Assembly: GCA_016288215.1 (NCBI GenBank)
Contig: JAEEYQ010000059.1
Coordinates: 1 to 64,000, forward strand
DNA: 64,000 bases
Direction: 5' to 3'
Source of the DNA: Lentisphaeria bacterium
Lineage (GTDB): Bacteria; Verrucomicrobiota; Lentisphaeria; Oligosphaerales; Oligosphaeraceae
The translations under genes and the position numbers were made by a program. Below are positions 41,394-49,702 of the stretch, piece after piece; the first letter of the stretch is position 1, and each line of letters opens with the position of its first letter. Below the pieces are notes generated by a model that was not told where the DNA came from, did not search any database, and worked only from the letters and a program-made list of their open reading frames with translations.

Positions 41394-43016
41394 ATGAAAC
41401 TTTGCGCAATTCAACCTCCCTACGCCCATGAGCCCAGCCAGGCGGATGCCTCCATTGAATTCATCATCAATGCCTTAGAGCAATGTGATGAAAGCTGCGA
41501 CGTGATTCTCACGCCTGAATACAGCAATGCCCCGTCCAGCTTCCTGCCGGAGGCGTTTTTCCCTTTCATCCGACGTCACACGGAGAGGCTGGTTGAGGCG
41601 GCGCGACAGGCGGCCCGCCGTTGCCATGCCATTGTGGCGCTCAGCCATGCATGCGAGGTCTCCGAGGGGGTGTTCCAGAACCTGACCTGCGTCTATGACC
41701 GTCAGGGCAATCCCGTCGGCTCCTACAGCAAACAGCACCTGACGGCAGGCGAAGTCACCAAATACGGGATGGACAATTCGTACTCCCGCCGCTTCTCGCC
41801 CCCTGCCATCGTGGAAGTCGATGGTCTGCGACTGGGCTTCCTCATCTGCTATGACACCTATTTCATGGAATATGTGGCGCATCTTGCGTCGCGGCATCCG
41901 GACATTGTGCTCGTCTCCTCCTTCCAACGTGGTGAAAGGCAGGACATTCTGCGCCTCCAGAGCCAGATGATCGCCTTCAACTGCAACAGCTATGTTCTGC
42001 GCGCATCATTCTCCATGGGGGAGAATGCGACGTGCGGCGGAACCTCCCTGGCCGCCTCGCCGGACGGCAAACTCATCGGAGATTTCGGCAGCCGGGTTGG
42101 CCTCTTCACCTGCGAAATCGATACACCGCATTGGAAATACATGCGCAGCAATACTTTCGGTGGTGCGCCGATATCCAATGACCGCTTCGTTGAACAGGGG
42201 CGCACGCCATGGAGTTATCGTCCGTCGGGAAGCATGACCATTCTTGGCGACCGCGACTTCCCTTATCCGCGTGTCTGTGCCCATCGCGGCTTCAATTCCC
42301 TTGCCCCTGAGAACACCATGCCCGCCTTCGGGGCCGCCATCGCCTTGGGCGCCCCTGAAATCGAGCTGGATGTGCGCTTCTCAAAAGACGGGGTGCCTGT
42401 CAGTATCCATGACCGCAATCTGGAGCGCGTCTCCAATGGCACGGGCTACGTCGAAGAGAAGCGCTTTGAGGAGCTGCGGCAGCTGGATTTCAGTGGAAAG
42501 CATGCGGAACGGCTTTCGCCGCTGCCAATCCTGCCTCTGGAGGAGGTGCTGGCCAAATTCGCCCGCCATGTCATCATCAACATGCACATCAAGGGGGACA
42601 TTGAAGACCGTGAACCCAATGGACTCTATCCCGTTGACAAATTTCACAAAATCCTTGCGCTGATTGACAAGTACGACATGCGGCAGCATGTCTATTTCAT
42701 GGGCAGCGCAGATGTCTTGAAGGTCGCCATGCGCGAGGCGCCGGACATAACCCGCTGCATGGGAGCCGCTCCCGATGGATGGACCATCGTTGACCGCGCC
42801 CTTGAATGCAAATGCTCAAAAGTCCAGCTGTTCAAGCCATATTTCAATCAAGAAATGATTGATCGCGCTCATCAGAACGGCATCCGCTGCAATGTCTTTT
42901 GGAGCGATGACCCTGACGAGGCACGCCGCTTCCTCGACATGGGCATTGACTGCATTCTGACCAACGACTATTGGAACATCGTAAATGCTTTGAACCTAAC
43001 GTTTTGTTCCATATAA
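41394..43016 (+). CDS. Nitrilase-family amidohydrolase fused to glycerophosphodiester phosphodiesterase
   Basis: A 540-residue cytosolic protein with two enzymes. Residues 1-275 are a carbon-nitrogen hydrolase (nitrilase) domain with the Glu42-Lys113-Cys152 triad (TPEYSN, SYSKQHL, LICYDTYF). Residues about 290-535 are a GDPD domain with AHRGFNSLAPENT (His297, Arg298, Glu306), EIELDVRFSKDG and HD339-340, and INMHIKG later. The GDPD half would cleave glycerophosphodiesters, while the nitrilase half would cleave an amide, perhaps in the same head-group. The start at 41394 (MKLCAIQPP) is preferred over 41340 because the extra residues do not look nitrilase-like. It converges on mutS2, 33 bp apart. 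Confidence 0.85.
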   Translation: MKLCAIQPPYAHEPSQADASIEFIINALEQCDESCDVILTPEYSNAPSSFLPEAFFPFIRRHTERLVEAARQAARRCHAIVALSHACEVSEGVFQNLTCVYDRQGNPVGSYSKQHLTAGEVTKYGMDNSYSRRFSPPAIVEVDGLRLGFLICYDTYFMEYVAHLASRHPDIVLVSSFQRGERQDILRLQSQMIAFNCNSYVLRASFSMGENATCGGTSLAASPDGKLIGDFGSRVGLFTCEIDTPHWKYMRSNTFGGAPISNDRFVEQGRTPWSYRPSGSMTILGDRDFPYPRVCAHRGFNSLAPENTMPAFGAAIALGAPEIELDVRFSKDGVPVSIHDRNLERVSNGTGYVEEKRFEELRQLDFSGKHAERLSPLPILPLEEVLAKFARHVIINMHIKGDIEDREPNGLYPVDKFHKILALIDKYDMRQHVYFMGSADVLKVAMREAPDITRCMGAAPDGWTIVDRALECKCSKVQLFKPYFNQEMIDRAHQNGIRCNVFWSDDPDEARRFLDMGIDCILTNDYWNIVNALNLTFCSI

Positions 43017-43049
43017 GGGCATTATTCGCAGAACCCGGGGGAGCAGCTG

Positions 43050-45461
43050 TCAAAGGTCCAGCTGGACAATGGTGCAGCCGCCTCCGCCTGGGTCGGTCAT
43101 GTCCTTGCCAAGTCGGAACCCCTTGACGCCATGGGCTTTGCGAAGCCATTCATGGATGCCGTTGCGTAGCCGTCCCGTGCCGAATCCATGGACAATGCGC
43201 ACTTCATCGATACGCGCCATGATTGCCTGATTCAGAAAATTCTCCAGACGGGGCAGAGCCTCCTCAACCCGCAATCCAATCAGATTCAGTTCGTGGGAGG
43301 TGGCGCCGGTCACCCTCGGCAACACGAATTTGACGGCCTTGGGGGCATGGTCCTCCGGCTTGTCCGGCTCCTGAGCCCGCTGTAAGTCCTTGGTCTTCAT
43401 GGTGAAGACCACGCCGTTCACGTTGACGGCGACTTTGGCGCCACCATCGAAGAAGCCCTCGATGTGGCCATGGGCGCTGATCTTCTCCACCCACACCTTC
43501 TTGCCGGGCTGAAGCTCGTCGGCTCCCATGGGTTTGATGCCCCGCATCGTCTCCGACCGCCGCCGACTTTCTTGCAGCCGCTGCACTTTGTCGTCAATGG
43601 CCTTTCGGATGGCGGAGGTGTCGGGAAGCTCGGCGTTCTCCGTCCGTTTGGCGTTCTCCCGAAGGCCTCGAATCAGGTTCTCCATTTCGCGACGAGTGTT
43701 CTCCACCATGGCGGTGGCCTGTTGGCTGGCCTCGGCCATCAGCCGTTTGCGCTCCTTGCGGAGCTTGTCCAGTTCCTCCTTCAGGGAGTCCCGCTTCTGC
43801 TCCATGTCCTCCTGCGTCTGCTTCAGCTTCTCCGCATGGGTCGAAATCCGCCGTTGGTCCTTTTCCATGCGGGACAGCATGTCCTCCAGCCGAAGCTGGT
43901 CTTTGGAAAGCATGGACTCCGCTGATTGCAGCACGGACGCGGGCAGCCCCAGCCGCCGGGCAATGTGCAGGGCATGGCTGGCGCCTGGCCGCCCAATCTC
44001 CAGCACATATTCAGGCATCAATGTGTCCACATTGAAGCGAACGGCGGCATTGACCATTCCCTCCTGCTCGTGGACGTAGTTCTTCACCATGCCCAGATGG
44101 GTGGTGGTGATGGTCAGCGCGTGGGTGGTGGCCAGTTCATGGAGGATGCCGCAGGCGATGGCGCCGCCCTCCAGCGGGTCGGTGCCCGAGCCCAATTCGT
44201 CTAAAAGCACAAGGCAACGTCCTTGACGGACGCCATTTAGAATGTCCGCGATGTTGGACAGATGGGCGCTGAAAGTGCTCAGATTGGCCTCGATGGACTG
44301 TTCGTCGCCGATGTCCGCGAAGATGTCATCGAACACGGTGAACAGACTGTCCGGAGAGACGGGGACGGGAAGGCCGCTTTGCGCTGCAAGTGCCACCAGC
44401 CCAATGGTTTTGAGAGCGACGGTCTTGCCGCCTGTGTTGGAGCCGGTGATGGCCAGAACTTTGGTGCGGCGGGGCAGTTCCATGTCCAGCGGCACGATTT
44501 GCCGTTGGCTGCCCGTCTTTCGGAATTGGGCTTCCAGAAGGGGGTGACGTGCCTGTCGAAGGATGAATTCATTGCCGAAGGCGGGAAGGACGCAGCGGTT
44601 CAGAACCGCCCATCGGGCCACGGCGTTGGCCGCGTCCAGCCGGGCCAAAATCTGCTGATTGACCTGAAATTGGCCGATGCGGGCACGGACCTGGCCGCTC
44701 AATGCCGCCAGAATGCGGCGGACTTCCTCCCGCTCCTCCGCCCGCAGCTGCACCAGTTCGTTGCCCAAAGGCAGAGTGGTGCTGGGTTCCACAAACAGGG
44801 TCTGGCCGCTGTTGGACAGGTCATGGACGATGCCCGGCAGGGCCGTATGGGCCTCGGTCTTGACAGGAATGACGTAGCGACCGTTGCGGACGGTCACAAA
44901 GTGGTCCTGCAGAAACGGGGCTTGGCTGCTGTCCTTCAGCATGCCTTCCAGTGACCGTTGGATGCGCTGCTCCAGGCTGACGGCCTGTCGCCGAAGCATC
45001 CGCAGCTTCTCGCTGGCGGAATCCAACACGCTGCCGTCCACGTCGATGCTTCGACGGATGGCGTCCCGCAGCTCCAGGCAGGGATTCAGGGGGGCGGCGG
45101 CCTTCTGCAGGTTTTCGTAGACCTCGCAGCCTTTCTGCTGAAGGAAGGCCGCGACTTCGGCGGCCACGTCCAGCTGCGAGCGGCAGGCCAGCAGCTCCTC
45201 GCCGCCGATGATGGCGCCTTCTGGCGCGGCCATTCTCAGAATCTCCCCCAAATCCTCTGCATGGAGGGACGGCACATCCAACGCCGTCTCCCGCAGCTGC
45301 ATCATGTCGTGGTAAAGTCCACGGCGGGAGCGGATGGCCTCCAGCTCGGTCATGGGGCGGATGTCAAGAATCCGTGCCGCGCCGGGGCCGCTTTGGGCGT
45401 TGTCCGCAATCTGCTGAAGCAGGGTGGAAAATTCAAGAACGGTGAGAGTGTGCGGAGTCAT
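43050..45461 (-). CDS. mutS2: MutS2-family endonuclease/ATPase
   Basis: An 803-residue MutS2 protein, involved in suppressing recombination or in rescue of stalled ribosomes, depending on species. The MutS core/lever region precedes the ATPase with Walker A ITGSNTGGKTVALK near 340, then FDDIFADIGDEQSIEANLSTFS, LLDELGSGTDPLEG and TTHLGMVK. A long coiled coil (about 510-620) follows. The Smr domain at the end has LNLIGLRVEEALPRLENFL and VRIVHGFGTGRLRNGIHEWL. The usual DLHG of Smr is NLIG here, which may alter nuclease activity. The gene stands alone; the spacer before it carries the CTAGAG repeat module. Confidence 0.94.
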   Translation of the reverse strand: MTPHTLTVLEFSTLLQQIADNAQSGPGAARILDIRPMTELEAIRSRRGLYHDMMQLRETALDVPSLHAEDLGEILRMAAPEGAIIGGEELLACRSQLDVAAEVAAFLQQKGCEVYENLQKAAAPLNPCLELRDAIRRSIDVDGSVLDSASEKLRMLRRQAVSLEQRIQRSLEGMLKDSSQAPFLQDHFVTVRNGRYVIPVKTEAHTALPGIVHDLSNSGQTLFVEPSTTLPLGNELVQLRAEEREEVRRILAALSGQVRARIGQFQVNQQILARLDAANAVARWAVLNRCVLPAFGNEFILRQARHPLLEAQFRKTGSQRQIVPLDMELPRRTKVLAITGSNTGGKTVALKTIGLVALAAQSGLPVPVSPDSLFTVFDDIFADIGDEQSIEANLSTFSAHLSNIADILNGVRQGRCLVLLDELGSGTDPLEGGAIACGILHELATTHALTITTTHLGMVKNYVHEQEGMVNAAVRFNVDTLMPEYVLEIGRPGASHALHIARRLGLPASVLQSAESMLSKDQLRLEDMLSRMEKDQRRISTHAEKLKQTQEDMEQKRDSLKEELDKLRKERKRLMAEASQQATAMVENTRREMENLIRGLRENAKRTENAELPDTSAIRKAIDDKVQRLQESRRRSETMRGIKPMGADELQPGKKVWVEKISAHGHIEGFFDGGAKVAVNVNGVVFTMKTKDLQRAQEPDKPEDHAPKAVKFVLPRVTGATSHELNLIGLRVEEALPRLENFLNQAIMARIDEVRIVHGFGTGRLRNGIHEWLRKAHGVKGFRLGKDMTDPGGGGCTIVQLDL

Positions 45462-45474
45462 GTCAACTTAGAAG

Positions 45475-45556
45475 TCAGCAGTTAGCAGTTAGAAGTAGTT
45501 GAAAATCAAGAACTAGGAATTTTTCTAGAGCATCTAGGGCTTCTAGAGCTAGCCAG
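45475..45556. repeat. TTAG / CTAGAG spacer module, copy at mutS2
   Basis: GTCAGCAGTTAGCAGTTAGAAG is followed by AACTAGGAATTTTTCTAGAG and CATCTAGGGCTTCTAGAGC, then TAGCCAGAAG. Order and sequence closely match 61880-61957 and 174-253. Confidence 0.85.
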
Positions 45557-45621
45557 AAGTCGAAAGGACAGGGAACGAGAATTTCAATCTAAATGGCAGT
45601 TGGCAATCGGAAGGGGAGGGT

Positions 45622-46899
45622 TCAGGGGGTGTCGGCGGTGAGGATGTGGTTGACGCGTCGATAATCATCCGCTCGCATAAGCCAGGAGGGGTCTTCGCAG
45701 CCGGAGCAGGTCCGTGGTGCGGCTCCCCAAAGGCCGTATTTGCGGTACTGCGTGGCGATGAAGGCCAACATGTCCCAATAGTCGTCGCAATGCTCTTCCC
45801 AAAGCAGAGTGTAGGCGCCGATGTAGGAGCAGGATTCTCCCATGACCAGACGGGCCTGGGGGCAAAGGTGGTCCCGAAGGCTCACCGCCTGCTCCAGCGC
45901 CTTGATGAGCACCTCCTCGTAGTGATGGCGCTCTTGGGCGAATTTGGCGAAGAAGGCCTGCTCCAGCGCGGGAATCCGCTGGGGATCAAGGTTGTTGTAG
46001 AGCCAGTTTCGGCGGTACCAGTCCTCCGCGCCAGGTAGACGCCCCTTGCGGCTGTCGTAGACCTGCTGGAGGGGGATTGGGGACTCTTTCAGATAGGGGA
46101 GGGCACAGGCCAGCTCGGCGGGGTCGGTCACGTCCGTCCCCGACTGCAGCAACCGCCCTTCAAGCAGCGAATAGACAGGCCATAGATAATAGGAATGGAA
46201 ATTCCAGACCTGCACGTTGCGGGGGAACAGGTCCTCTTTGGTGTAGGCGGTGTAGGTGTCGTAGGCGAAGAGGACGTCCGGATGGCGCCGCTGCAAAAAG
46301 GCGATGGCGGCTTCATGCTCCTGACCGAATTGGGCGTGCTCCGGATTCGCCTTGCTGGTGTAGCCGCCGATGAAATTCAGGCCGTCCGCCTCGTTGAGGA
46401 TCTCCGCAAAGGCGATTTGGCCAAGTAGTTCCCTTTCACGGAGATAGGACAGGATGTGGTCCAGCTGTTCCGCAAAGTATTGGAATCGTTCATGGGGAGG
46501 GATGGCGTGGAGGCGGCGGTTCAGCGCGTCGTCGCCGCAGTACCAGTGGGTGTGGAGATAGTACCAGCTGGAGAGGATGACATGGACATGGTGGCGTTTG
46601 GCCGCTTCCATCAGCTCCACCAGCCGTGACAGGAGATCGCAGGGCCCTCCTTTGCCAACGCACCAGCTCTGCCGCATGGCGCTGGTGAAGCCCGGATAGG
46701 ACTCGCACAGAGGGACGATTCCATTGGGAGGCTCCGACGCGAAGTCGATAAGTCCCGCGCCGTCGTCAAAGCGGATGCAGTTGAACCCCCGCTGGACGGT
46801 CTCCTCCATCATGCGGTCCAGATCATGGTAGGCTCCATGACCTGGCGTGTCATGCAAGGCCCAGATGGGAAAACTGATGGCAAGCTGCGATGGCGTCAT
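45622..46899 (-). CDS. GH5-like TIM-barrel glycoside hydrolase (cytosolic)
   Basis: A 425-residue protein without a signal peptide. It reads as a clan-A TIM barrel: GFNCIRFDDGAG near the N-terminus, HHVHVILSSWYYLHTHW, the acid/base candidate in IAFAEILNEADG, WNFHSYYLWPVYS, and the nucleophile candidate Glu in LVMGESCSYIGAYTLLWEE. The NE and GES placements resemble GH5-type cellulase-fold enzymes. The family cannot be fixed by eye. The lack of a leader suggests imported oligosaccharides as substrate. It stands between repeat-bearing spacers; a short GAATTAGGAATTC-like repeat precedes its start. Confidence 0.7.
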   Translation of the reverse strand: MTPSQLAISFPIWALHDTPGHGAYHDLDRMMEETVQRGFNCIRFDDGAGLIDFASEPPNGIVPLCESYPGFTSAMRQSWCVGKGGPCDLLSRLVELMEAAKRHHVHVILSSWYYLHTHWYCGDDALNRRLHAIPPHERFQYFAEQLDHILSYLRERELLGQIAFAEILNEADGLNFIGGYTSKANPEHAQFGQEHEAAIAFLQRRHPDVLFAYDTYTAYTKEDLFPRNVQVWNFHSYYLWPVYSLLEGRLLQSGTDVTDPAELACALPYLKESPIPLQQVYDSRKGRLPGAEDWYRRNWLYNNLDPQRIPALEQAFFAKFAQERHHYEEVLIKALEQAVSLRDHLCPQARLVMGESCSYIGAYTLLWEEHCDDYWDMLAFIATQYRKYGLWGAAPRTCSGCEDPSWLMRADDYRRVNHILTADTP

Positions 46900-47013
46900 A
46901 ATATGCTCTTAGGGAAAGAATTAGGAATTCAGAATGGCAGGGCGCGACCCGCGTTTCACGTCTTGCGTCCTGTTTTTCTAACATGTTGATTATGAACTAG
47001 TTATAGAAACAAA

Positions 47014-47047
47014 AAAGGCGTCAGCGCTCCATGGCGTCGACGCCTTT
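47014..47047 (-). terminator. Intrinsic terminator of rpsD
   Basis: On the minus strand AAAGGCGTC pairs with GACGCCTTT (9 bp, 16-nt loop) and is followed by TTTG, giving a T-run of six. It begins 22 bp after the rpsD stop. This is the clearest intrinsic terminator in the window. Confidence 0.8.
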
Positions 47048-47069
47048 GTGAATCTATCCCGACGATGAA

Positions 47070-47708
47070 TTAGCGGGCGTAGTATTCGATGACTCGGGAG
47101 ATCGTCACATTGACCTGAATTTCCTCTGGCAGAGGCTCATGGGTCACGGTGACTTTGCATTCCTCTTTGTTCTTCTCCAGATAGGGAGGCAGAACGGTGT
47201 CGAGGCCCTTGGCGATTTCAGCGATCATGGGGGAGCGCTCCGCATTGATGCTGATGACCTGGCCGGCCTTCAGACGATAGCTGGCGCGGTCGACGATTTT
47301 GCCGTCCACCAAGATGTGACGATGGGACACTGCCTGACGGGCCGCGAAGATTGTGGGGGCCAGACCGCCGCGGAAGACCGCTGTGACCAGACGCATTTCC
47401 AGATTGCGCAGCAGCTTTTCGCCAGTGATGCCTTCGCCCTGCTTGGACTTCTCATAGATGAACCGGAGCTGGTGTTCCGTCAGGTTGTAGAACGTCCGCA
47501 GCTTCTGCTTCTCAAGGAGCAGTTCGCCATAGGTGGACAGTTTGCCGCGACGCTTCGTGGGACCATGCTGGCCGGCCGGATAGGCGCGGGGGGTTGAGGA
47601 GACTTCGCCGCCCTCTTTCTTGATGACGCGGCTGTTGGTGGGGCAGTTCGCCAAACCCCAGATGCACTGGCCAATGCGACGGCACAGCGTGTGTTTCGGT
47701 CCTTGCAT
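47070..47708 (-). CDS. rpsD: 30S ribosomal protein S4
   Basis: A 212-residue ribosomal protein that nucleates 30S assembly on 16S rRNA. The N-terminal part has KHTLCRRIGQCIWG and Cys residues that may bind zinc. The core shows RAYPAGQHGPTKRRGKLSTYGELLLEKQKLRTFY, and the S4 RNA-binding domain ARQAVSHRHILVDGKIVDRASYRLKAGQ. The start at 47708 (MQGPKHTL) with AAAGGA upstream is preferred to 47735. It is monocistronic, not in an rpoA operon, with a long leader and its own terminator. S4 often represses its own mRNA, and the leader hairpins fit that possibility. Confidence 0.96.
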   Translation of the reverse strand: MQGPKHTLCRRIGQCIWGLANCPTNSRVIKKEGGEVSSTPRAYPAGQHGPTKRRGKLSTYGELLLEKQKLRTFYNLTEHQLRFIYEKSKQGEGITGEKLLRNLEMRLVTAVFRGGLAPTIFAARQAVSHRHILVDGKIVDRASYRLKAGQVISINAERSPMIAEIAKGLDTVLPPYLEKNKEECKVTVTHEPLPEEIQVNVTISRVIEYYAR

Positions 47709-48014
47709 GTTCGATATCCTTTCGTTGAACACCATCCGGATTGTTCGTTGTCGTCACCCATGGGGACATTGCTTCGCAATCCCTTGACTGCCGAAGTCCG
47801 ACGCAGGCGTCGGAGGTGACTGAATCCGAATTGAGCCAATTAATGTAATCCAGCTTCGCCAAAATGCAATTCGCCAGGTGGGGCCTTGCCGCATTTTCTA
47901 GCGTCCGCCGCACCCATGGCGTAACCCGAATCGTTCCGCCGCGAACTGCCGCGCCACCGAGAGGACGAAATCCATAACATCCTCATTCCCAATATGTTAT
48001 AAAATTGCAAATGA
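47709..48014 (-). promoter_or_regulatory. rpsD upstream region with hairpins and dyad
   Basis: Nearest the gene are two hairpins, ATTGC-TTC-GCAAT (47768-47780, extendable with flanking GGGA/TCCC) and TCCGACG-CAGG-CGTCGGA (47797-47814). Farther up, at 47974-48000, is the ATAACAT-N13-ATGTTAT dyad shared with the nadD promoter region. Hairpins in the leader could bind S4 for autoregulation; this is inferred. Confidence 0.4.
47974..48000. promoter_or_regulatory. Inverted repeat ATAACAT-N13-ATGTTAT, copy 2
   Basis: ATAACAT (47974-47980) and ATGTTAT (47994-48000) with 13 nt between, exactly as at 37550-37576. The shared 11-mer ATAACATATTG is on the minus strand here. It lies 266 bp upstream of the rpsD start codon. 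Confidence 0.5.
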
Positions 48015-49583
48015 CTACAGTTCAAAGAGATAGGCTTCCGTGAAATAGATTTCTCCGGTTTCGCCCTGACCGCAGATTCCGCATTGGAAGGAGACGAAAG
48101 CGGCGTCTTCGGGGGCGCGTGTAAAACCATGACAGACAGCGACTTGCCCCGTTCGTGGCAAATTCAGCTGCAGGTTGGAGTTGGCGGCCAGCCATTGCTT
48201 ATCCTTGCCAAGAAAATGGAGGCTTGCGCTGGCGTTGCCGCCGCCTTCTCCCGCATAGCCGCCTTTGACGACGACATAATAGTAATGTCCCGGCTTGACG
48301 GCGATGTTCTGATGGAAGCAGCCATAACGCACTTTGTGGGCGACCGCCTTGCCGTCGGCGACGGTGCCGTTGCCCGGCGCAGGCTGACCGCGGTCATCCT
48401 CCAATTGCCACAACGCCCAGGCGCCGTTGGTGCCGCTGAAGGCGGGGTCGGACACTAGATTCTTGCCGAAGACGCTTTCAAGGTCCGTCATGTTCTTGAT
48501 GGCGCAGATGGCTTTGGTGAGTCCTGCGCCGCCGGGGGCTTCCTCCCATGTCTCCTTGATGGAGTTGTGGCCTTTCCACCACGCCCGCTTTTCACCGTAG
48601 AACCAGATGTAGGGCTCCGCCTCCTCCATGGCGGCGGCGAAGTTCCACGACATGAAGGGAATCGGTCCAAGTTCTTCCAAATCAGGAAGAAGGAACTTAT
48701 GCCAAAGGAATGTCTTGTCTTTGGGGAGGATGGCGTCCATGTAGAAGGCGGGGGCCAGAATCATTTGGGCGCGGGCGCGGCTCCAGTTCTCCGGCTGGAC
48801 CTTCTGTTGGATGGTGCGGCGCATCCGATTTTGTATCTCTCTGTAGCCGTGTGGTTTATGGTTTTTGTAGCCTTCGGTTTCAAAGCCGTCGTAGATGCGA
48901 GCCTCGGGTGGCATAACCTCCAGGACTCCGTTCATGAACGCGGGAACCAGATTGCCGTTGTAGGATAGAGCCATGGGCATGAAAAGGATGATGTTGGGAT
49001 AGGCATCGAAAATGGCCTGGCCCCATTGACGCCCCCGCTGTTGGACATATTTGCATAAATCGCTGAAGTCCATATTCTTAGGATGAACGTCATCGCCGTA
49101 GTTCCAGTATTTCTTGCCGTATTCCTCTATGTCCACCAACAGTCCTTTGAGGCCCATTTCGCGGGCCACGCGGGCCGCGATGCCGAAGTTGTTGGCCACG
49201 TTGCGCCAGTCATCGTCATGAGTCCAGTCGAAATCCACCTCATTGGTGGTCAGATAATAGAAATTATCCTTGAACTTATTGAATTTCAATGCTTTATAGC
49301 GTTGGATCTCGTCTTGGAGCTGTTCGTATTTCCATGGCCGCCGATTCCATGCATTGCCATTGTCCGGGCCATAGGGCTTGCCGTCCACGTCCTCTTTCTT
49401 TCCGATGACGAAGATGGTCACGCCGTCCAGTGGGGTGTTGCGTTCCATTTCCTCCAGATGCGCCTCCAAAAAGGCGATGGTCGGATTGCTCCATGACAAG
49501 TCGATGACCTTCACGGCGGTGGGGGCGCACAGCGCCAGCGGCATGGCCAGAAGGGAAAGGAAAGACAGGGCGGTTTTGGACAT
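48015..49583 (-). CDS. Secreted protein of unknown family (possible glycoside hydrolase)
   Basis: A 522-residue exported protein; signal peptide MSKTALSFLSLLAMPLALCA. I do not recognise the family. The first about 380 residues look like an alternating alpha/beta barrel with acidic strand ends (VKVIDLSWSNPTIAFLE, GLKGLLVDIEEYGKKYWNY, AYPNIILFMPMAL, IPFMSWNFAAAMEEAEPYIWFYG). The VDIEEYG acidic pair and the late Trp-rich strands resemble glycosidase active sites. The last about 130 residues form a beta-rich, possibly carbohydrate-binding domain (GNGTVADGKAVAHKV, HYYYVVVKGGYAGE, SLHFLGKDKQWLA). An AT-rich palindromic motif is embedded at 49277-49296. Confidence 0.6.
   Translation of the reverse strand: MSKTALSFLSLLAMPLALCAPTAVKVIDLSWSNPTIAFLEAHLEEMERNTPLDGVTIFVIGKKEDVDGKPYGPDNGNAWNRRPWKYEQLQDEIQRYKALKFNKFKDNFYYLTTNEVDFDWTHDDDWRNVANNFGIAARVAREMGLKGLLVDIEEYGKKYWNYGDDVHPKNMDFSDLCKYVQQRGRQWGQAIFDAYPNIILFMPMALSYNGNLVPAFMNGVLEVMPPEARIYDGFETEGYKNHKPHGYREIQNRMRRTIQQKVQPENWSRARAQMILAPAFYMDAILPKDKTFLWHKFLLPDLEELGPIPFMSWNFAAAMEEAEPYIWFYGEKRAWWKGHNSIKETWEEAPGGAGLTKAICAIKNMTDLESVFGKNLVSDPAFSGTNGAWALWQLEDDRGQPAPGNGTVADGKAVAHKVRYGCFHQNIAVKPGHYYYVVVKGGYAGEGGGNASASLHFLGKDKQWLAANSNLQLNLPRTGQVAVCHGFTRAPEDAAFVSFQCGICGQGETGEIYFTEAYLFEL
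49277..49296. repeat. Intragenic AT-rich motif, copy 4
   Basis: TTATTGAATTTCAATGCTTTA-type sequence; ATTGAATTTCAAT at 49278-49290 is a 13-bp palindrome. On the minus strand it encodes KALKFNK in the same relative frame as copies 1-3. Confidence 0.45.
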
Positions 49584-49599
49584 GGGAAAGCCTATAAGT

Positions 49600-49690
49600 T
49601 GTTGATAATTAGGAATTAGAAATTAGGAGTTAGGAATTAGGAGTTAGGAATTTGGTAAGGAGTTAGTAGTTAGGAGTTAGAGGTTGCGGT
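49600..49690. repeat. TTAGGAATT / GTTAG tandem repeats upstream of the secreted orphan
   Basis: Tandem ATTAGGAATTAGAAATTAGG-like units and GGAGTTAGTAGTTAGGAGTT units fill the spacer between the SNF2 stop (49703) and the upstream end of the orphan gene. There is no CTAGAG part here. Confidence 0.85.
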
Positions 49691-49702
49691 TAGTGGTTGC
49701 AG

